Under the pieces are notes generated by a model. The model ran no database searches and had not been told where the DNA came from. It saw only the letters and a program-made list of their open reading frames with translations. The position numbers and the translations under genes were made by a program. Positions 46,389 through 58,491 of a stretch of 64,000 bases of DNA are shown piece by piece (position 1 is the first letter of the stretch; each line of letters begins with the position of its first letter). This DNA is from Haliea sp. E1-2-M8 (GTDB taxonomy: Bacteria > Pseudomonadota > Gammaproteobacteria > Pseudomonadales > Halieaceae). Where the stretch lies: positions 124,001 to 188,000 of the forward strand of contig NZ_JAUTDR010000008.1 in NCBI RefSeq assembly GCF_030649675.1. The letters are read 5' to 3'.

Positions 46389-47752
46389 AGCTTCCGCTCC
46401 CACACGCGTTACGCCGCTCCGGCATCCTGCCTGGCCTGGTGGCGGGGCTGGTCCTCCTGGTCCTCTTTGTCGCCCTGCGCCAGCCACCGGTGCGGGATGC
46501 AGCCGCCACCGCGGCAACCCCCGTCAACATCATTGTCGCAACCGCCCTGGAGTTCCAGCTCGAGGCGCGGGGCCACGGTATCGCGCGCCCCGCGGAGACC
46601 TGGCGGGCGGCAGCCAACGTCGCCGGCCGGGTGGTCGAACGGCATCCCGATCTGGAAAACGGTGCCCTGCTCCCCGCGGGCACACTGCTGCTGGCGCTGG
46701 ACCCGAGCCGCTACCAGCTGGCGATCGCCGAAGCCCAGGGCCAACTGGGCAGTCTCGCCGCCGAGTTCGGGCAACTGGAGCGGGAGGAAGACAACACCCT
46801 GCGCCTGCTGACCCTGGAGCAGGAACGCCTGGTGCTGTCCGAAGAAGAACTGGCCCGCATTGAGCGGCTCGCCGCCAGCGGTTCGGTTTCCAGCTCGCGG
46901 CGGGACGAGCAGCGCCGGAACACGCTGGCCCAGCGGCAGGCCGTCACCGTCCTCGAGAATACGCTGGCGCTGCTGCCGGCGCGGCGCGAGATACTGGAGG
47001 CACAGCGGGACCGGAGCCAGACCCGGCTGGAGCAGGCCCGGCGCGACCTCGAAGACACCCGGTTCGTGGCCCCCTATGACCTGCGCCTGGGAGAAATCCA
47101 CGTTGAGCTGCACCAGCACGCGGCCCAGGGCCAGCAGCTGTTCCAGGCTGACAGCCTGCTGGCCGCGGAAGTCGAGGCGCGCATTCCCATGTCCTCGCTG
47201 CGGCGCCTGCTGGCCAGTGTCATCGTCCCCGACCCGCCCGACAATGCGCTGGATCTTGGCGAGCGCGTCGACTTTTCCGCCATCAGCGCGGAGCTGGCAC
47301 TGGCCGGGGCACCGGAAGTGCGCTGGAGCGGGCGGGTGGTGCGCGTCGCCAGCGGCCTCGACCCCGCCACCCGCACGGTGCGGGTAGTGGTGCGGGTGGC
47401 CCATCCCTACCGGGACGCCATGCCACCCGACCGACCACCACTGCAGCGCGACATGTACACCCGGGTCAGGCTTGCCGCGCTGAGTCCACAACCGCGCCTG
47501 GTGGTACCGGCAACGGCTGTTCACCAGGGCGAACTGTACCTGGTCGACAGCGACAACCGCCTGCGGCGTCGCACTGTCGATGTTGCCTTTGAACAGGGTG
47601 ACCTGGCAGTGATTGGCGAGGGCCTGGCGCCGGGGGAGCGTATCGTGGTCGATGACCTGCCGCTGGCGATCGACGGCACACTGCTCGCGCCCCAGCGGGA
47701 CGAGGCCCTGGAGACGCGTATCGCAGCCGCTGCCCGCGGGACCCAGTCGTGA
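46385..47752 (+). CDS. RND efflux periplasmic adaptor
   Basis: A 455-residue membrane-fusion protein. One N-terminal membrane anchor (about residues 15-35, ILPGLVAGLVLLVLFVAL) precedes a lipoyl half-motif region (GRVVERHPDLENGALLPAGTLLL). A long coiled-coil hairpin spans about 110-225 (rich in Gln, Glu, Arg). A beta-barrel and the membrane-proximal domain follow (VVVRVAHPYRDAMPP). It links the RND pump to an outer-membrane channel, which is not encoded nearby. It overlaps the regulator and the pump genes. Confidence 0.88.
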   Translation: MKLPLPHALRRSGILPGLVAGLVLLVLFVALRQPPVRDAAATAATPVNIIVATALEFQLEARGHGIARPAETWRAAANVAGRVVERHPDLENGALLPAGTLLLALDPSRYQLAIAEAQGQLGSLAAEFGQLEREEDNTLRLLTLEQERLVLSEEELARIERLAASGSVSSSRRDEQRRNTLAQRQAVTVLENTLALLPARREILEAQRDRSQTRLEQARRDLEDTRFVAPYDLRLGEIHVELHQHAAQGQQLFQADSLLAAEVEARIPMSSLRRLLASVIVPDPPDNALDLGERVDFSAISAELALAGAPEVRWSGRVVRVASGLDPATRTVRVVVRVAHPYRDAMPPDRPPLQRDMYTRVRLAALSPQPRLVVPATAVHQGELYLVDSDNRLRRRTVDVAFEQGDLAVIGEGLAPGERIVVDDLPLAIDGTLLAPQRDEALETRIAAAARGTQS

Positions 47753-50700
47753 TCCGCTGGTTTGCCGGCCACCCGACGGCTGCCAATCTGCTGCTGGTAC
47801 TGTTGATCGCTGCCGGCCTGTTTGCCGCACCGCAACTCAAGCGCGAAACCTTCCCCGACTACCGCCCGACCGAGGTGTCCATTGAGGTTGTGTATCGCGG
47901 CGCCAGTGCCGCCGACGTCGAGGATGCCATATGCCGGCGACTCCACGATGCGGTAAAGGGTGTCGACTTCCTCGACGAGCTGCGCTGCGTTGCCCAGGAC
48001 AATCTGGCCAGCGCCACCGCGACGATGACGGCAGGTGGCGATGTCCTCCGCTTTCTCGATGAACTGCAGACCGAAGTGCGCGCGCTCGACACACTGCCAG
48101 ACCGCGCGGAGGCGCCGGTGATACGCGAACTCCACCGCAGTGACCTGGTCGTCGCGGTGGCCATCGCCGGGGACCTGCCGCGGCGACAGCTGGAAGACTA
48201 TGCCCTGCAGCTGGAAGAGCGGATCATGGCGCTACCGGGCGTGGCCAACGTGACCCTGCGCGGCCTCTCGCAACGCCAGTGGCAGGTGGAAATCCGCCGC
48301 GCTGTACTGGGACAGTACGGGCTTTCCGCCCGCCAGCTGGCGGAGAGAGTCGCGCGCCAGAGTCTGGACCTGCCGCTGGGCACCCTGGAAACCGCCGACC
48401 GGGACATCCAGTTGCGCTTCACCGAGCAGCGCCGGTCACTGCGCGAGCTGGCCTCACTGGTAGTGATCTCCGAGCCCGAGGGTGGCGAGCTGACACTGGG
48501 TGATATCGCCACCCTGCGGGAGGTCGGGGAACGCCCCGAGGACAAGCTGCGCTTCAACGGTGAAACCGCGCTGGTTCTGGAAGTCAGCAAATCCCTGCGC
48601 GCTGATGCCCTGTCGGTGAAGGCCGCACTGGAAGTGCTGTTGGCAGAGGAGCACGCGCGTTTCGACGGCCTGCTGAGGCTGAGCCTGACCCAGGACATGA
48701 CCGGCATCGTCCGCGATCGGCTGCAGATGCTGGTGGCCAACGGCATCATGGGGCTGGCATTGGTCGTTCTGGTGATGAGCCTGTTCTTCCGGCCCCGGCT
48801 GGCGCTGTGGGCGGTGCTGGGGCTGCCCGCGGCCTTCATGGGTGCATTCCTGGCAATGGCGCTCACCGGGCTGACGCTCAACATGATCACCCTGGTGGCG
48901 CTGTTGATGGCCATCGGCATCGTCATGGATGACGCCATCGTCATTACCGACAATATCGCGGCCCACGCCAGCGACCAGCGCTCGCCGCTGGATACCGTCG
49001 TCAGCGGGGCGCGGCAGGTGATCCCCGGCGTCCTGTCCTCGTTCCTGACCACCGTCGCCGTATTCGCACCGCTGTCGTTCCTGGCCGGGGAGATGGGCGC
49101 GGTGCTGGAAGTCCTGCCAGTGGTCTTGATAGCCGCCCTGGCCGCCAGCCTGATCGAGGCCTTCTGGATTCTGCCACACCACCTCAAGGGCAGTATCGCA
49201 ACCTTGCGCGAGAAACAGGCCTCCCGCTTTCGCACTGCCTTCGAAGTGCGTTTCGCGCAATTCCGGGAACGTGTGGGGCAGGTGGCCGACCGGGCGATAC
49301 ACTATCGCTATCCAGTGCTGGGGGGCGTACTCGCTGTCCTGCTGGGTTCAGCGGGCTTCCTCGCGGGCGGCCATATCGGCAGCGAAGCCATGCCCGCCAT
49401 CGATGGCGATGTACTGGAAGCGCGCATCCTGATGCCCCAGGGCACTCCCCTGCAGCGCACCGAGGCAGTCGCTGCCCAGGTCGAAGCGGCCATGGCGCGA
49501 CTCGACGCTCGCTATTCGCCCGGGCAACCGGGGGCAGCAGCGCTCGTCGAAGCCATACAGGTGCGCTTCAACCATAACCCCAGCGCCCGTGAATCCGGTG
49601 CCCATGTGGCCACGGTGATGGTCGACCTGCTGACCGCAGAGCGGCGCAATGTGACTCCGGATGAGCTCACAGCGGCCTGGCAGGAGGAAATCGGCAGCAT
49701 TGCCGGACTCGAGCGGCTGATCATCCAGGAGCCGGGCTTTGGCCCCGCCGGCATACCGATCGAGCTGCGCCTGCAGGGCGAGGACCTGGACAGCCTGAAG
49801 CGGGCGGCCACTGAACTCGGCGCCCGCCTGGCCAGCTATGCCGCCGTCTACAATGTCATCGACGATCTGCGCCCGGGCAAACCCCAGCGCACCTTTGCCC
49901 TCGCGGAAGGCGCCTACGGCCTCGGCCTGACCGGGGAGGACGTTGCTGCGCAGCTGCGCGCGGCACTGCTGGGCGAAATCGCCGACACCCTGCGCATCGG
50001 CGAGCAGGACGTCGAAGTTCTGGTCAGGCAGGACCTCGCTGACCGCGACAGCCTTGACGACCTGAGCGACCAGACCATCGTCCTGGCCAATGGCAGCCGA
50101 GTGCCGCTCGAAGTGGTCACCAACATGACCGAGCGCAGGGACTGGGCCCGCATCACCCGCATTGATGGCCGGCGCACGGTGACCGTGGAAGCCAACGTCG
50201 ATACCCGCCTTGCAACCGGACAGACCATTATCAACGACCTGCGCAAGGCGTGGCTGGGTGAGTTCCAGCAGCGCCACCCCGGCGTCACCGTGAGCATAGA
50301 GGGACAGGTAGCCAACTCTGCCGAAACCGGTGGCTCCATCGGTCGCGGCCTGTTGATCGGTCTGGTGGGCATTTTTGTGGTCCTGTCCTTCCAGTTCCGC
50401 AGTTACGTCGAGCCGCTGATTGTCATGCTGTCGATTCCGCTGGCCTTTGTCGGTGCCATCTGGGGCCATGTATTGATGGGCTACTATCTGTCCATGCCCT
50501 CGCTGATTGGCGCTGCATCCCTGGCGGGCATCGTGGTCAACAATGCCATTCTGCTGATCCATTTCATCAAGAGCCACCGGGAGGCCGGGCTCGACAGCAT
50601 TGCCGCCGCCGGCCAGGCCAGCCGCGACCGCCTGCGCGCCATCCTGATCTCCTCCACCACCACCATTGCCGGCCTGCTGCCACTGCTGGCCGAAACCAGC

Positions 50701-50841
50701 ACCCAGGCGGATGCCATCAAACCGCTGGTTATTGCCGTGGTGTTCGGTTTGCTCAGCGCCACAGTGCTGGTACTGCTGGTACTCCCGGCGTTGTATGTCA
50801 TTCTCGATGATCTGGGTTGGGCCAGCCCACCTGCAGGGTAA
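47749..50841 (+). CDS. RND efflux transporter
   Basis: A 1030-residue inner-membrane pump with twelve predicted helices and two large periplasmic loops. The proton-relay pair is in LLMAIGIVMDDAIVITDNI. The second half has GAASLAGIVVNNAILLIHFI. It belongs to the hydrophobe/amphiphile efflux group by motif, but is distant from the second RND pump in this window. The start is GTG, overlapping the adaptor (GTGA). With the TetR gene it makes a three-gene efflux operon. Substrate is unknown. Confidence 0.9.
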   Translation: MIRWFAGHPTAANLLLVLLIAAGLFAAPQLKRETFPDYRPTEVSIEVVYRGASAADVEDAICRRLHDAVKGVDFLDELRCVAQDNLASATATMTAGGDVLRFLDELQTEVRALDTLPDRAEAPVIRELHRSDLVVAVAIAGDLPRRQLEDYALQLEERIMALPGVANVTLRGLSQRQWQVEIRRAVLGQYGLSARQLAERVARQSLDLPLGTLETADRDIQLRFTEQRRSLRELASLVVISEPEGGELTLGDIATLREVGERPEDKLRFNGETALVLEVSKSLRADALSVKAALEVLLAEEHARFDGLLRLSLTQDMTGIVRDRLQMLVANGIMGLALVVLVMSLFFRPRLALWAVLGLPAAFMGAFLAMALTGLTLNMITLVALLMAIGIVMDDAIVITDNIAAHASDQRSPLDTVVSGARQVIPGVLSSFLTTVAVFAPLSFLAGEMGAVLEVLPVVLIAALAASLIEAFWILPHHLKGSIATLREKQASRFRTAFEVRFAQFRERVGQVADRAIHYRYPVLGGVLAVLLGSAGFLAGGHIGSEAMPAIDGDVLEARILMPQGTPLQRTEAVAAQVEAAMARLDARYSPGQPGAAALVEAIQVRFNHNPSARESGAHVATVMVDLLTAERRNVTPDELTAAWQEEIGSIAGLERLIIQEPGFGPAGIPIELRLQGEDLDSLKRAATELGARLASYAAVYNVIDDLRPGKPQRTFALAEGAYGLGLTGEDVAAQLRAALLGEIADTLRIGEQDVEVLVRQDLADRDSLDDLSDQTIVLANGSRVPLEVVTNMTERRDWARITRIDGRRTVTVEANVDTRLATGQTIINDLRKAWLGEFQQRHPGVTVSIEGQVANSAETGGSIGRGLLIGLVGIFVVLSFQFRSYVEPLIVMLSIPLAFVGAIWGHVLMGYYLSMPSLIGAASLAGIVVNNAILLIHFIKSHREAGLDSIAAAGQASRDRLRAILISSTTTIAGLLPLLAETSTQADAIKPLVIAVVFGLLSATVLVLLVLPALYVILDDLGWASPPAG

Positions 50842-50892
50842 CGAATCCTGCTACACTGCCCGCCCTGATTGACGGCACCCGAACCCAGGCAA

Positions 50893-52890
<1,998 letters not shown>

Positions 52891-52899
52891 ACCCTCCAT

Positions 52900-52945
52900 G
52901 TAGGAGCGGACTCCGTGCGCGATCGCCCGCGGAGCGGGCTCCTAC
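52900..52945. repeat. REP-like palindromic element
   Basis: GTAGGAGC and GCTCCTAC form perfect outer arms, with partial complementarity inside (CTCCG / CGGAG). The layout resembles Pseudomonas-type REP elements. It lies just after rep and overlaps the last codons of the convergent RND gene, where it could also act as a bidirectional terminator. Only one copy was found in the window. Confidence 0.65.
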
Positions 52946-55900
52946 GGGGTCAGGCCCAGGCGCCGCTTGATGCGCTCGCGCAGGGTCTGGATGATGGCGT
53001 AGAAGCCGGGGATGAAGAAGGTGCCCACCAGCAGCGCCGCCAGCATGCCACCAAACACGGTGATTCCCAGCGAGCGCTGCCCGAAAGCGCCGGCGCCGGT
53101 GGCGAACACCAGGGGCAGGATCCCGAGAATAAAGGACACCGCGGTCATGCTCACCGCGCGAAACCGCAAACGGCCCGCGTCCGCAGCCGCTTCCAGTATT
53201 CCCTTACCACCCTCCTCCCGCAGTTGGCGGGCAAACTCCACAATCAGGATGGCGTTCTTCGCCGCCATGGCGATCAGCAGCACCAGGCCAATCTGGGCGT
53301 AGAGGTTCAGCGCCTGACCGGTCAGCAGCAGCGCCAGAATGGCGCCGCCGATCGCCATCGGCACCACCAGGATGATTGCCACCGGAATTGACCAGCTCTC
53401 GTACTGTGCCACCAGAAACAGGTAGACGAACACCAGCGCCAGCGCGAACCCCAGGGCCGCGGTATTGCCCGCCTGCCGTTCCTGGTAGGCGGCGCCGGTC
53501 CAGTCGATACGGTAACCCGCCGGCAGGCGGCTGGCGGCGGCCTCGAACGCGGCCATCGCATCTCCGCTGCTGTAACCGGGAGCGGCGTTGCCGCGCACCG
53601 TCGCCGCACGGTACAGGTTGTAGCGCTGCACCGCGTCGGGGCCCAGCATCAGACGGCTGCTGACCAGAGTGCTGAGCGGCACCATCTCGCCACCGCTGGC
53701 TTTGACGTAGAAATGCTCCAGCCCTTCCAGATCGGCGCGGAACGGTGCATCCGCCTGCATGGTGACCTGGTAGGTCTGGCCGAACTTGTTGAAGTCGTTG
53801 ATGTACATGGAACCCAGCTGGGCCTGCAGGGTCATGAAAATCTCGTTCAGCGGCACGCCGAGGTTCTTGGCCTTGACCCGGTCCACGTCGATGAAGTACT
53901 GCGGCACATTGGCCCGGAAGCTGCTGAACACGCCGGTCAACGCCGCCTGCTCGTTGCTGTCGACAATAAAATTGTTCAGCACTGCGGCCAGTTCGGCAGG
54001 GCTGCGGGCCAGGGTATCCTGCAGCATGAGTTCCAACCCGCCCACGGCGCCCATCCCCGGCACCGCCGGCGGTGCGATCGCCACCACCTGGGCTTCGGGC
54101 ACCTGCATAAATGCCTGGCCGTTGATGCGGCGAGCCACATTGAACACCAGCTGTTCCGGCTCGGTACGCTCGTCCCAGTGTTTCAGCACCACGAACAGGG
54201 TGCCGGCATTGCTGGCCATGGCCCCGGTGAGGATGGAGAAGCCACTGATCTCGGTCACACTCTGCACCGCCGGGTCGGCGAGGATGATGTCGGCCACCTT
54301 GCGCACCGCATCCCGGGTACGCAGCAGCGAGGCGGCATCCGGTAACTGTACATTGACCAGCACCGCGCCCTTGTCCTCGTCGGGCACCAGCGCCGTGGGG
54401 GTACTGAATACGCCCAGCGCCAGGGCGCCCATCCACAGCAGGAAAATCAGCCCGACCACTACCAGCTTGCGCAGCACCCAGGCGACGCCGCGGCTGTAGC
54501 CATCGGTGACCCGGGCAAAAAACCCCAGGAACGCCCGATACCAGCCGGCATCGCGCTGCCCGCCCTGGCGCAGCAGCAGGGCGCACAGGGCGGGGCTCAG
54601 GGTGAGTGCATTGAGCGAGGAGAACACCACCGCCACACAGATGGTGACCCCAAACTGGCGGTACATCTCGCCGCTAATACCGGGCAGCGCCGCCACCGGA
54701 ACGAATACCGCCAGCAACACCAGAGTCGTGGCGATAATCGCACCGCCCACCTCCCGCATGGTGATCAGCGCCGCTTCCCGCGGCGCCAGGGAGGGGTCCT
54801 CGCGCAGGTGGCGATCACAGTTTTCTATCACCAGGATGGCATCATCCACCACGATGCCGATCGCCAGGATCAGCGCAAACAGGGTCATGGTATTGATGGA
54901 CATGTCCAGCAGGAACAGGACCGCCAGGGCTGACACCAGCGACACCGGAATGGTCACCGCCGGCACCAGGGTGGCGCGCAGGCTGCCGAGGAAAATGTAG
55001 GTAATCAGGATCACCAGTGCGACCGCCATTGCCAGCGACACCAGCACCTGGGATACGGCGGTGGAGACATAGCGGGTGGTGTCGTAGTTGATCTGGTAGG
55101 ACATGCCCGCGGGGAAGCCGGTGGAGACCTCCGCCAGCAGCGCATTGACCGCGGCGCCGACCTGCAGCGCGTTGGCGTCCGAGGCCTGGTACAGCGCCAC
55201 ATTGACCGCCGGCCGGCCGTTGATCTCACCGAAAAAGGCGTAGTCGGACTGGCCCAGTTCGATGCGCGCCACATCCCGCAGGTAAATTGCCGAGCCGTCG
55301 GGCCGCGCCCGCAACACGATATTCTCGAACTCCGCGACTTCCTGCAGCCGGCCCTTTACCCGCAGGGTGAATTCCGTTTCCATGCGCCGGTCAAAGGGCG
55401 CGCCACCGATCTTGCCGGCGGCGACCTGCACATTCTGCTCCCGCAGGGCGGCGTGAATATCGGTGACCGACAGGCCGCGATTGGCCATCTTGTCCGGGTC
55501 CAGCCACAGGCGCATGGCGTAGTCCGCCTCGCCGATTACGTTAGCGCCGGAGATTCCGGGCACCCGGCTCAGCGCGGCCAGGACATTGATCTTGACGTAG
55601 TTGGAGAGGAACTTGTAATCAAGCGATTCGTCCGGGGAGGTAAAGCTGACGATCTTGAGCATGTCCGGAGCGCGCTCGACAATCGTCAGGCCACGGGCCG
55701 TGACTTCCGCCGGCAGGGAGGGCTCCGCCAGCTTCACCCGGTTCTGCACCCTGACCAGCGCCATGTCCGGGTCGGTGCCGACTTCAAAGGTGACCGACAG
55801 CGAGTAGCTGCCGTCATTGGCACTCTTGGAGGACATGTAGATCATGTCCTCGACCCCGTTGACCGCATCTTCGATCGGCGTGCCGACCGCCGCTTCCACC

Positions 55901-56070
55901 ACCTCCGCCGCCGCACCCGGGTAGAAACCCGACACCACGATATTGGGTGGCGATATCGGCGGGTACTCGTTCACCGGCAGCAGGGTGATAGCGAGCGAGC
56001 CCAGCAGCGTGAAAACAATGGCGATGACCAGGGCAAACCTGGGGCGCGTAACAAAGAACGCACTGAACAT
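52942..56070 (-). CDS. RND multidrug efflux transporter (HAE1 type)
   Basis: A 1042-residue HAE1-family pump. [20 protein letters not shown] and [20 protein letters not shown] are very close to AcrB/MexB-type proteins. The proton-relay Asp pair is in [17 protein letters not shown]. The second half ends in [11 protein letters not shown]. It works with the adaptor gene four bases upstream. Its stop codon lies inside the REP-like element. The family exports dyes, detergents and antibiotics, but the true range here is unknown. Confidence 0.94.
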   Translation of the reverse strand: MFSAFFVTRPRFALVIAIVFTLLGSLAITLLPVNEYPPISPPNIVVSGFYPGAAAEVVEAAVGTPIEDAVNGVEDMIYMSSKSANDGSYSLSVTFEVGTDPDMALVRVQNRVKLAEPSLPAEVTARGLTIVERAPDMLKIVSFTSPDESLDYKFLSNYVKINVLAALSRVPGISGANVIGEADYAMRLWLDPDKMANRGLSVTDIHAALREQNVQVAAGKIGGAPFDRRMETEFTLRVKGRLQEVAEFENIVLRARPDGSAIYLRDVARIELGQSDYAFFGEINGRPAVNVALYQASDANALQVGAAVNALLAEVSTGFPAGMSYQINYDTTRYVSTAVSQVLVSLAMAVALVILITYIFLGSLRATLVPAVTIPVSLVSALAVLFLLDMSINTMTLFALILAIGIVVDDAILVIENCDRHLREDPSLAPREAALITMREVGGAIIATTLVLLAVFVPVAALPGISGEMYRQFGVTICVAVVFSSLNALTLSPALCALLLRQGGQRDAGWYRAFLGFFARVTDGYSRGVAWVLRKLVVVGLIFLLWMGALALGVFSTPTALVPDEDKGAVLVNVQLPDAASLLRTRDAVRKVADIILADPAVQSVTEISGFSILTGAMASNAGTLFVVLKHWDERTEPEQLVFNVARRINGQAFMQVPEAQVVAIAPPAVPGMGAVGGLELMLQDTLARSPAELAAVLNNFIVDSNEQAALTGVFSSFRANVPQYFIDVDRVKAKNLGVPLNEIFMTLQAQLGSMYINDFNKFGQTYQVTMQADAPFRADLEGLEHFYVKASGGEMVPLSTLVSSRLMLGPDAVQRYNLYRAATVRGNAAPGYSSGDAMAAFEAAASRLPAGYRIDWTGAAYQERQAGNTAALGFALALVFVYLFLVAQYESWSIPVAIILVVPMAIGGAILALLLTGQALNLYAQIGLVLLIAMAAKNAILIVEFARQLREEGGKGILEAAADAGRLRFRAVSMTAVSFILGILPLVFATGAGAFGQRSLGITVFGGMLAALLVGTFFIPGFYAIIQTLRERIKRRLGLTP

Positions 56071-56074
56071 CGCC

Positions 56075-57208
56075 CTATGCTCCGTTGTCGGCGGCGTTTA
56101 CCGTCGCGGTTACCTCTACCGGCATGCCGGGGCGCACCTGTTGCAGGCCGCGCACGATAACCCGGTCGCCGTCCTCCACACCCTCCTTTACCAGCACCAG
56201 GTCGTCGAAACGCTCGCCCAGCTCTACATTCTGGCGGATTACCGTGCTTTCGGTGCCCACCACGAGCACGAATGTACCCTGCTGATCCGCCTGCACTGCC
56301 GCCAGCGGCAGGAACAGGCCCTCCAGTAGCTCGGTGTCCTGCAAGGTCACCCGCACATACTGGCCCGGCACCAGCAGGCCGTAGGGATTGGGGATTCTCG
56401 CGCGGGCTTCCATGGTGCCGGTAGCGGCGTCGATCCGGTTGCCAAAATAGTCGATCTGGCCCACTTCCGGGTAGACCACACCGTTGGCCAGCTCCAGCGT
56501 CACCTCCACCCCCTTCAGGTCGGCGACGCTGGGGTTGGCGGTAACACGCTGGGTGATCTGCGCGATATAGGTGGCCTCGGACACCTGGAACAGCGCTTCG
56601 ATAGGGTCCACGCTGACCAGGCTGGTGAGGTCGCCGCTGTTGGGGCCCACCAGATCGCCGGGGCTGACCTGGCTGCGACCGATGCGCCCGGCAATCGGCG
56701 CCTTGATGATGGTGAAGCCCAGATTGACCTCGGCGCTGGTGACCTGGGCCCGGGCCGCCTCGATGTGGGCATCCGCATCCAGCTTCTGGGCGGTGAGGTT
56801 GTCCATTTCCACCTGCGAGATCGCCCCCCGGGGCAGCAGCTCCTGGCCGCGCTTGTAGTTGCGCTCGGCGTTCGCCTGGTTGGCGGTCGCCGCCGCCAGT
56901 TCCGCCCGGGCCTTGGCCAGAGCCGCCGCGTATTCCGAAGGGTCGATGCGATAGAGCACATCCCCGGCCGCGACCTGTTCCCCCTCTCTGAACTCCCGCG
57001 ACAACAGGTAGCCGCTGACCATGGCCCGGATAGTAACGTCATCCTTGGCCACCAGGCGTCCGACATACACGGACCTGGGCTGATAGGGCTCCAGGCGCAC
57101 GCTGTCCACGACGACGCCCACCACGGGCTGCGGCGCTGGCTCCTCCGTACAGGCGAACAACAACAGCGCCGTTGCCAGCACCCCCAGGCAAAGTGTGACC
57201 GCTCTCAT
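56075..57208 (-). CDS. RND adaptor, AcrA/MexA-type lipoprotein
   Basis: A 377-residue adaptor. The start [11 protein letters not shown] is chosen because it begins a lipoprotein signal peptide (lipobox LLFAC) with GAGGGGAC upstream. An in-frame Met 39 bases earlier lacks support. It shows [32 protein letters not shown], the coiled-coil hairpin (about 85-150) and [19 protein letters not shown]. The typical MexA-like layout pairs it with the HAE1 pump. No outer-membrane factor gene is near. Confidence 0.92.
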   Translation of the reverse strand: MRAVTLCLGVLATALLLFACTEEPAPQPVVGVVVDSVRLEPYQPRSVYVGRLVAKDDVTIRAMVSGYLLSREFREGEQVAAGDVLYRIDPSEYAAALAKARAELAAATANQANAERNYKRGQELLPRGAISQVEMDNLTAQKLDADAHIEAARAQVTSAEVNLGFTIIKAPIAGRIGRSQVSPGDLVGPNSGDLTSLVSVDPIEALFQVSEATYIAQITQRVTANPSVADLKGVEVTLELANGVVYPEVGQIDYFGNRIDAATGTMEARARIPNPYGLLVPGQYVRVTLQDTELLEGLFLPLAAVQADQQGTFVLVVGTESTVIRQNVELGERFDDLVLVKEGVEDGDRVIVRGLQQVRPGMPVEVTATVNAADNGA

Positions 57209-57253
57209 GGATGACGTCCCCTCATCTATAGTCACCATCATAGTCACAAAAAA

Positions 57254-57279
57254 GGCCGCCGTGCGTGCGCAGGGCGGCC
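57254..57279 (-). terminator. Terminator of cytochrome c5 gene
   Basis: GGCCGCC and GGCGGCC form a perfect 7-bp stem with a 12-base loop. On the minus strand six T follow. The other side has TTTT, so weak action in the other direction is possible. Confidence 0.88.
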
Positions 57280-57298
57280 TTTTAATCCTTGCTGGTGC

Positions 57299-57727
57299 TT
57301 ACTGGCTTTCTTCCACCATGTAGTCCACCGCGGCTATGACTTCCTCATCCGAGCAGTTCATGCAGCCGCCCTTGGCCATCATACCGGTGCCGGCAACACC
57401 CTTGACCCCGCTTTCATGCAGCACATCCATGCCCTTGGCGATGCGCTCGGCCCAGGCCACGACGTCTCCCACCACCGGTGCGCCGCCGGCCCCGGTCATG
57501 TGGCAGGCCATGCAGGCTGCGTTGTACACCTCTTCACCGTTTCGGGCCGCCACTGCAGCGCCCGCCGCTGCCGCGCCGCCACAGCTGGCGTCCCCGTGCA
57601 GGCAAACCTCGCCCACCGGCTTGATGCGCGCCTCGACTGCGGCCCGCTGCTTGTCAGTAAGGTCGATGGCGCCCGCCGCCATGGCAACGCACAGGGCCGC
57701 TACACTCAATACAATTCGGCTGATCAC
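57299..57727 (-). CDS. Cytochrome c5 family protein
   Basis: A 142-residue periplasmic cytochrome. The start is GTG (VISRIVLSV) with AGAGGA seven bases upstream, which is better than the ATG 30 bases before. A signal peptide is followed by KPVGEVCLHGDASC and one haem site CMACH, with GTGMMAKGGCMNCSDEEV containing the axial Met and the Cys pair typical of c5. It carries electrons in the respiratory chain, perhaps to terminal oxidases. A terminator follows it. Confidence 0.9.
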   Translation of the reverse strand: MISRIVLSVAALCVAMAAGAIDLTDKQRAAVEARIKPVGEVCLHGDASCGGAAAAGAAVAARNGEEVYNAACMACHMTGAGGAPVVGDVVAWAERIAKGMDVLHESGVKGVAGTGMMAKGGCMNCSDEEVIAAVDYMVEESQ

Positions 57728-57863
57728 AGCTGTATCCTCTACAATTTGGCCGCGCATTATAGCCAGTTCTGGCCCGGGGTAAAACTCGCCCTCATCCGCG
57801 CTGGCCGCGCCCCTGGATTTGCCCTTACCATAGGGCTTACGTCACCTGCCACGGAGCAACTCA

Positions 57864-58490
57864 ATGATACTGTACACCTACGACCCCGCCCCCAATCCCC
57901 GCCGCCTGCAGCTGTTCCTGGACTACAAGGGTATCAAGGTCGAGACGGTACAGATCGACATGCTGAAGCAGGAACAGTTCGGCGAGACCTTCCGCAAGCT
58001 CAACCCCCTGTGTACCGTGCCGGCCCTGGTGCTGGATGACGGCACCGTACTGACCGAGGTCATCGGCGCCTGCGTCTATCTGGAAGCCATGTACCCCGAA
58101 AAACCGCTGCTGGGCAGTACTCCGCTGGAGAAGGCCCAGGTGATCAGCTGGAATCACCGCCTGTTCAACAGCCTGCTGCTCGCCATTGCCGAAGTATTCC
58201 GCAACGGCAATCCCGCCTTTGCCGGCCGCGCCCTGCCTGGCCCGGTGGGTGTAGAGCAGATACCGGCTCTGGTGGAGCGCGGCCGGCAGCGCATGGAAGC
58301 GGCCTGGCGCATGGTGGACCGCGCCCTGGCCAAGAGCCCCTTTATTGCCGGCGAACACTTTTCCATGGCCGACATCGACCTGCTGGTCTGCGTCGACTTC
58401 GCCGGCTGGGTGAAAGGCGCGGTGCCGGAGGAGTGCAGCCATGTTCACGCCTGGCTGCCGCGAGCGCGGGCTGCCCTGCCGGGGGAATAA
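57864..58490 (+). CDS. Glutathione S-transferase family protein
   Basis: A 208-residue protein with an N-terminal thioredoxin-like domain (ILYTYDPAPNPRRLQLFL, then NPLCTVPALVLDDGTVLTEV with the cis-Pro) and an all-helical C-terminal domain (FSMADIDLLVCVDFAGW). Most members conjugate or isomerise with glutathione. The specific class and substrate are not clear, and the usual catalytic Ser or Tyr near the N-terminus is not obvious. It stands alone, convergent with the outer-membrane barrel gene two bases away. Confidence 0.87.
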   Translation: MILYTYDPAPNPRRLQLFLDYKGIKVETVQIDMLKQEQFGETFRKLNPLCTVPALVLDDGTVLTEVIGACVYLEAMYPEKPLLGSTPLEKAQVISWNHRLFNSLLLAIAEVFRNGNPAFAGRALPGPVGVEQIPALVERGRQRMEAAWRMVDRALAKSPFIAGEHFSMADIDLLVCVDFAGWVKGAVPEECSHVHAWLPRARAALPGE

Positions 58491-58491
58491 C

